From assembly GCA_903839875.1 (NCBI GenBank), contig CAIMDZ010000047.1:1-37447 (forward strand): a stretch of 37,447 nucleotides of DNA, in the 5' to 3' direction. This document shows positions 33,419 through 37,447 of this stretch, piece by piece. Below the pieces are notes generated by a model. It was given only the letters and a program-made list of their open reading frames with translations. It did no database searches and was not told the origin of the DNA. Each line of letters opens with the position of its first letter. Within the stretch, counting starts at the first letter, position 1. Position numbers and translations under genes: made by a program. The stretch comes from an uncultured Bacteroidota bacterium (GTDB taxonomy: Bacteria > Bacteroidota > Bacteroidia > Chitinophagales > Chitinophagaceae).

Positions 33419-35938
33419 ATGAAAATAAAACTACTTCTCTTACTGGCTTTATTGCAAATATTTTTAGTGGCAGGTTCCACTGCCTATGGTCAGTCTTTAC
33501 TGCCAAATATAGATTTCGAGTATGGAAATCTGACAAACTGGACATGCTACATGGGGGCATGTTGCACAGGAGGTATAATGTCATTTCCTGCAATAACGCT
33601 GCCAGTCAATGGCAGGCACAATATTATGACCGGCTCTGACACTGATCATTACGGCGGTTTCCCGATAGTTGCTCCCGGAGGCGGCTCTTATTCATGCCGC
33701 ATAGGGTATGACACTACACCAAATAGGGCGGAGAAGATCAGGTATTATGTACATATACCAACAGGGACTTCTGACTATAGCCTGGTTTATCATTATGCCG
33801 TAGTATTAGAGAACGCTTCTTTCCATAGTCCAACCCAGGAACCAAGAATGGAAATAACAGCCATTGATTCATCAACCGGCCTGTTATTGCCATGCAATTC
33901 AATTAATTTGGTTGCCGGCAGTTTATCACCTGGTTTTATTTCGTCCGCAATGCCCAGCAGGGTGTCGGGAAATGGTGCAGATGTGACATATAAACCCTGG
34001 TCTACCGGCACTATGCATTTTACAGGATTGAACGGTCATACTATTGCCATTGATTTTGCTGCGGGAGATTGTAGCCTGGGTGCGCATTTCGGGTATGGAT
34101 ATGTGGACATGTCCGCTGGGCTTATTAGCAGTTTGCTGATGTTGCCGTGTTCTTCAACATCAGTTACCCTTATTGGTCCTGCCGGCTATACTTCTTACCG
34201 TTGGAGTGATTCCAGTACGTTCGGAACAGTGCTTGATACCACGCAAAACGTTACCATTCCAGCTCCGTTAGTAACTACCACCTACGCCGTTATCGTTACA
34301 CCTTATGCAGGATTTGGATGCCAGGATACTTTTTACACAACGGTTTTTCGGGGGGGCTGTTGGCTAAGTATTTCGTCTGACCAGGGAAACTATGTTTGTG
34401 CCGGGACAACAGTAAGCTGCACGCCAGCCACTGTGATCAATGGAGGTACATCGCCAGTCTTTATGTGGTATAAAAATGGCGTGTTCGTATCCACCGGAGT
34501 ACCTTTTACATTTACTCCGGTAACAGGTGATGTGGTTTACTGCAGAATGACCAGTGTAGATACGTGCACATTGCTGCCGGATAGCGCAAACAGCAATTCA
34601 ATTGTGTTCACGGCCGACCCTTCCGGCAATCCCACTGTTAACATTACGGCAGATCCGGGTGATACCATTTGCCCGGGCCACAGCGCTACATGTTATACCA
34701 CCGCGACAGTGGGCGGCACCGCTCCATTCTATCAATGGTTCAAAAATGGTGCTCCTGCCTACTTCGGTACCCCTTATACTTTTGCTCCTGCAAACGGAGA
34801 TGCAGTTTATTGCATTATGACCAGTAATTCCGCCTGCGCCACCAGCCCTACAGACACCAGCAATACCATTACTTTTACTTATGTTCCGGTTGTGCACGAT
34901 TCGGTTACATTTACCATCAGTCCCACAGATATTTTGTGCATGGGCACCACTGTGACGCTGACCGCTACGTCAATAAACGGCGACCCTTCGCCGCGCATAG
35001 ACTGGTACCTGAATAATGTAAATGTAAACACAGGCAATCCATACTCATTTAGTCCTACGGGTAGCGCAGCCATTTACTGCAAGATGACCGGAAGCAGTTG
35101 TACTGCACTGCCGGTTAAAAGTGTCACTAAAAATATAGTTGTCAAACCCAACCCTATCCCATCCCTCACTATTTCGGCCACCCCCGGCACTGAGATTTGT
35201 CCTGATATGCCAGTAACCTGCACTGCATATCCGGTTAACGGTGGCCCCGCGCCAATTTTCGAATGGTTTCAAAATAGCGTTAACGTTTATACCGGCAACC
35301 CATTCACTTTAACACCGGCCAATGGCGACAGCCTTTATTGCCGCCTGACAAGCAATGCAGAATGCGTCGCGACTCCTACGGTAGTCAGTACCAACCGCTT
35401 TGCTTTCCAGATTGATCCGGCGCCGTCTGTCGTTATTGGGTGTACACCAGGCCCGGTTAATATCAGGGGAGCATCAGTTACGTTGACTGCTTATGTGTCA
35501 GCCACCAACAGCGACATACAGTTGCAGTGGTACAAAAACGGAATTGCTATCCCAGGCGCCACCAACTACTCTTATACCAGCAATGACTTCTCCTTCCGGG
35601 ATTCTGTATACTGTACCATTGCAGAATCTGGCACTTGCCTGGGCAATGCTAGTAGCAACACGCTGGTAATTGAAACCTACCACGACATGCGGTTGTATCC
35701 GAACCCCAATAATGGCAATTTCGCGATCAGCGGCGATAACTACAATGCCAATAGCAACCCGGTATCTATGGCCATTTTTACGGCTGCAGGCAAACTGGTA
35801 TGTGAAAACACCGCCGCCTTCGACGCCATTTCTTTTCACGCAGAGATCAACATGGCACGCCAGCTACCTCCAGGTGTTTACATACTGAAATTACAATACA
35901 GCCTTGAAAAACTGAATTTCTTTTTTGTGATAAACTGA
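33419..35938 (+). CDS. Secreted Ig-like repeat protein with T9SS sorting domain
   Basis: The 839-residue protein has a signal peptide (LLLLLALLQIFLVAGSTAYG), an N-terminal region of about 240 residues starting LLPNIDFEYGNLTNWTCY (a carbohydrate-binding-like or jelly-roll style domain), and then a series of Ig/PKD-like repeats. Five repeats carry the aromatic motif WYKNG, WFKNG, WYLNN, WFQNS or WYKNG at about residues 349, 439, 527, 615 and 702, spaced about 88, each with conserved Cys and YC-M-T strands. Residues about 756-839 begin MRLYPNPNNGNFAIS and form a T9SS type A sorting domain. It is probably a surface adhesin or matrix protein exported through SprA. No catalytic domain is seen. Confidence 0.85.
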   Translation: MKIKLLLLLALLQIFLVAGSTAYGQSLLPNIDFEYGNLTNWTCYMGACCTGGIMSFPAITLPVNGRHNIMTGSDTDHYGGFPIVAPGGGSYSCRIGYDTTPNRAEKIRYYVHIPTGTSDYSLVYHYAVVLENASFHSPTQEPRMEITAIDSSTGLLLPCNSINLVAGSLSPGFISSAMPSRVSGNGADVTYKPWSTGTMHFTGLNGHTIAIDFAAGDCSLGAHFGYGYVDMSAGLISSLLMLPCSSTSVTLIGPAGYTSYRWSDSSTFGTVLDTTQNVTIPAPLVTTTYAVIVTPYAGFGCQDTFYTTVFRGGCWLSISSDQGNYVCAGTTVSCTPATVINGGTSPVFMWYKNGVFVSTGVPFTFTPVTGDVVYCRMTSVDTCTLLPDSANSNSIVFTADPSGNPTVNITADPGDTICPGHSATCYTTATVGGTAPFYQWFKNGAPAYFGTPYTFAPANGDAVYCIMTSNSACATSPTDTSNTITFTYVPVVHDSVTFTISPTDILCMGTTVTLTATSINGDPSPRIDWYLNNVNVNTGNPYSFSPTGSAAIYCKMTGSSCTALPVKSVTKNIVVKPNPIPSLTISATPGTEICPDMPVTCTAYPVNGGPAPIFEWFQNSVNVYTGNPFTLTPANGDSLYCRLTSNAECVATPTVVSTNRFAFQIDPAPSVVIGCTPGPVNIRGASVTLTAYVSATNSDIQLQWYKNGIAIPGATNYSYTSNDFSFRDSVYCTIAESGTCLGNASSNTLVIETYHDMRLYPNPNNGNFAISGDNYNANSNPVSMAIFTAAGKLVCENTAAFDAISFHAEINMARQLPPGVYILKLQYSLEKLNFFFVIN

Positions 35939-36013
35939 CGGGTTAGTGGAGTGATAAAGATAAATCAGTTGAAGCTCCTATCCTAGGTTGCAAAGCACAA
36001 CAGGCTTTGCCGT

Positions 36014-36139
36014 GAATAGCCGTGGGTGAAACCCAATTGCATTAATTTAAACGATTTTGTTATTACCCACACCCTATTCAACCGCCTTCGGGACTGGTCC
36101 ATATTTTTGGTTTACCGTGGGTTGCACCCACGGCTATTC
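36014..36139. repeat. REP-like inverted repeat pair
   Basis: GAATAGCCGTGGGTG at 36014 and its reverse complement ending at 36139 form 22-bp arms with a single mismatch, separated by 82 bp. The right arm contains its own hairpin, CCGTGGGT-TGC-ACCCACGG (36115-36133), and the left arm a weaker one. It is an obvious non-coding palindromic unit between two converging genes. Confidence 0.75.
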
Positions 36140-36144
36140 ATATT

Positions 36145-36214
36145 GAAGCCCTTCAGGCTTCCTTTGCGAGTTTACACATTATGAGGACAAAGTTTCCGTC
36201 CCGCAAATGCGGGA
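36145..36214. repeat. Two further small hairpins before the gldA stop
   Basis: GAAGCC-CTTCA-GGCTTC at 36145-36161 and TCCCGCA-AA-TGCGGGA at 36199-36214 are short perfect-arm hairpins. Together with the REP-like pair they fill the 35939-36239 gap, which has no gene. Any of them could end transcription from either side, but none has a clear T-run. Confidence 0.55.
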
Positions 36215-36239
36215 TGAACTCATCTCACGAGTGCACCCC

Positions 36240-37151
36240 CTAATTCTTCGTCAGCGCCCTGAACACATCTTCGAGTGTTTCGGTTTGCGCCTGGAGGGAA
36301 CTGATATTGATGTTGTGGTTCAGCGCCCACTGCATCACCTCGCGCCGCAGCGCATCGGGGTCATTCGTCAGCAGCTTCCACTTGTTACCACCCATGCTTT
36401 CGTTACTTTTCAGGTTCTTTAGCTCTTTAAACAACGAGCTGTTTATATCACTTTCAAAAGCTACTATCAGCACGTCCTGCCGGGTGTTCACCTGCTGCAG
36501 TTTTTCTATCGAGTCGTCTGCCGCTATTTTGCCGTTATTGATAATGATTACCCTGCTGCACATAGCCTGTACCTCCTGCATGATGTGGGTGGAAAGGAGC
36601 ACCGTTTTTTCACTGCCTATGTTTTTTATCAGGTCGCGTATCTCCACTATCTGGTTAGGATCAAGTCCGCTGGTAGGTTCGTCCAGGATCAATACCTCCG
36701 GATTATGCAGCATAGCCTGTGCCAGCCCAACCCTTTGTTTATATCCTTTCGATAATGCGCCTATTTTTTTATGGGCTTCTCTACCCAGGCCGGTTAGCGA
36801 TATCATTTCTTCTATCCGCCTTTTGGCGTCTTTGCCCAGTTTATGGATGCCTGCGGTAAACTCCAGGTATTCCCTTACATACATTTCGAAGTAGAGCGGG
36901 TTTGCCTCAGGCAGGTACCCTACCCGCCTCCTCACTTCCATGGCCTGCTCCAGCACATCAAAACCACAAACCACTGCGCTGCCCGATGTGGGCGGCAGAT
37001 AAGTAGTGATCATTTTCATTGTAGTTGATTTACCAGCGCCATTAGGCCCCAGGAAACCAACAATCTCTCCTTTCTTTATGTCGAATGAAATATCATCAAC
37101 AGCCCTTTGCGTGTCATAGACTTTAGTAAGTGAAGCTACTTTAATAGACAT
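36240..37151 (-). CDS. gldA: Gliding-motility-type ABC transporter ATPase GldA
   Basis: GldA is the ATPase of the GldAFG exporter linked to gliding in Flavobacterium. Close relatives are general ABC-2 type export ATPases. ATG at 37151 gives 303 residues, as expected for GldA (about 300), and removes a 16-residue upstream extension. Walker A is GPNGAGKST (35-43), the signature is LSKGYKQRVGLAQA (133-146), Walker B is VLILDEP (153-159), and the switch is H189 in LLSTH. The C-terminal 90 residues end TETLEDVFRALTKN, typical of this type. The permeases GldF and GldG are not in the window, so the motility role is inferred from similarity. Confidence 0.85.
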   Translation of the reverse strand: MSIKVASLTKVYDTQRAVDDISFDIKKGEIVGFLGPNGAGKSTTMKMITTYLPPTSGSAVVCGFDVLEQAMEVRRRVGYLPEANPLYFEMYVREYLEFTAGIHKLGKDAKRRIEEMISLTGLGREAHKKIGALSKGYKQRVGLAQAMLHNPEVLILDEPTSGLDPNQIVEIRDLIKNIGSEKTVLLSTHIMQEVQAMCSRVIIINNGKIAADDSIEKLQQVNTRQDVLIVAFESDINSSLFKELKNLKSNESMGGNKWKLLTNDPDALRREVMQWALNHNINISSLQAQTETLEDVFRALTKN

Positions 37152-37214
37152 AATTCCTGATTGTTTAATAAATGTAAATCTGCACGCAGACAAGTCCACA
37201 GTAAAAGTATAAAG

Positions 37215-37306
37215 ATGCGGAATTATAAACCCGTTGCTAACCTTAAGAAAATGGTAAAATTACTGCTTCGACCCGGTAAAGAAGCACTTTACAACGGTTG
37301 TGTCAC
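37215..37306 (+). other. Possible 5' fragment of a gene interrupted by IS630
   Basis: An ATG at 37215 opens a frame (start MRNYKPVANLKKMVKLLLRP) that reads into the IS terminal repeat and stops at 37332-37334. It is divergent from gldA and would encode only about 30 non-IS residues. No family is recognised. It may be a truncated gene or chance. Confidence 0.25.
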
Positions 37307-37336
37307 CGCTAGTGTCATGTCACACATACTATGACG
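37307..37336. repeat. IS630 left terminal inverted repeat
   Basis: The first 17 bases are identical to the reverse complement of 125-141, with partial identity for about 14 more. There is no obvious TA immediately outside it. Confidence 0.75.
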
Positions 37337-37347
37337 CATAATTTTTG

Positions 37348-37355
37348 TACCTTTG
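37348..37355 (+). promoter_or_regulatory. -7 element of the IS630 transposase
   Basis: TACCTTTG fits TAnnTTTG and ends 10 bp before the transposase ATG. The element therefore carries a host-type promoter just inside its terminal repeat. Confidence 0.4.
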
Positions 37356-37365
37356 TGCAAAAACT

Positions 37366-37447
37366 ATGGAAAAGTACAAGGTTACACTAACGGAGCAGGA
37401 AAGGGATGAATTGCTGTCGATAACTAAGGGCGGGACACATACATCCA
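37366..37447 (+). CDS. IS630-family transposase, N-terminal fragment
   Basis: The frame opens with MEKYKVTLTEQERDELLSIT and is cut by the window edge. This start is typical of IS630-type transposases, whose N-terminus is a helix-turn-helix DNA-binding region that begins with a K-V-x-L-T-x-x-E-R-x-x-L pattern. The catalytic core is outside the window. It is consistent with being the same element whose C-terminus enters at the left edge. Confidence 0.8.
   Translation, partial: MEKYKVTLTEQERDELLSITKGGTHTS

Larger units (their letters stand above)
37307..37447 (+). mobile_element. IS630-family element, left end (partial)
   Basis: A terminal inverted repeat begins CGCTAGTGTCATGTCAC at 37307 and is followed by a promoter element and the start of the transposase. 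It matches the repeat at the left edge of the window in inverted orientation. The rest of the element lies to the right. Confidence 0.82.

Noticed and set aside
35939..36239. tRNA or riboswitch in the hairpin-rich gap
   Set aside because: The stems are simple palindromes. No cloverleaf, anticodon arm or known riboswitch motif was seen.
1..37447. A circular replicon carrying one IS630 copy
   Set aside because: If the edges joined through a single IS, the rest of the truncated secreted-protein gene should appear just before 37307 on the minus strand. That DNA shows stop codons in the frames checked and then gldA.

Overview
The window looks like a chromosomal piece of a gliding or T9SS-bearing Bacteroidota. 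A Chitinophagaceae-like or other Sphingobacteriia-type organism fits best, but no rRNA or marker gene is present to fix the rank. The evidence is a full-length sprA, a gldA-type ABC ATPase, two intact secreted proteins with C-terminal T9SS sorting domains, promoter cores of the TAnnTTTG type, and several short dispersed repeats that look typical of this phylum. No rRNA, tRNA or CRISPR array was recognised.

Layout. Both edges lie inside an IS630-family insertion sequence: 1-141 holds the 3' end of a transposase and its right terminal repeat, and 37307-37447 holds a left terminal repeat and the transposase start. The left copy cuts a T9SS-type secreted protein gene (142-452). Next come a small two-helix membrane protein and paaD (minus strand), then a divergent pair, a T9SS-sorted PIG-L deacetylase and a membrane acyltransferase (plus). 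Convergent to these are a GT-C-like membrane protein and a GT2 glycosyltransferase, followed on the same strand by paaC, paaB and paaA. The phenylacetyl-CoA epoxidase genes are therefore split by about 5.6 kb of surface-glycan genes. A second GT-C-like protein and the 7.7 kb ruvA-sprA pair follow on the minus strand.

From 19.6 to 22.6 kb lie a short T9SS-domain remnant, an mlaF-like ATPase and a methylcrotonyl-type acyl-CoA carboxylase beta subunit. Two copies of a GC-rich palindrome, one extending to 40 bp, sit between the last two. From 22.7 to 31 kb the plus strand carries a DUF2339/DUF3999-like membrane pair, an 18-unit 8-bp repeat array, cmk, a class D beta-lactamase-like lipoprotein, lpxD and a PIG-V-like GT-C enzyme. 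Then come a fatty acid desaturase and an SDR (minus), a large Ig-like T9SS protein (plus), a REP-like palindromic cluster, and gldA (minus).

How the genes relate. SprA is the outer-membrane translocon through which the window's T9SS-tagged proteins would be exported. The GT2, GT-C, acyltransferase, PIG-L and LpxD genes point to surface glycan or LPS synthesis and modification. The paa genes, the carboxylase, the desaturase and the SDR are catabolic or lipid functions. No single new system is obvious. The best leads are the assembly-defining IS ends, the split paa locus, the altered SxV motif of the beta-lactamase, the minimal pore-like membrane protein, and the repeat arrays and palindromes in the gaps.
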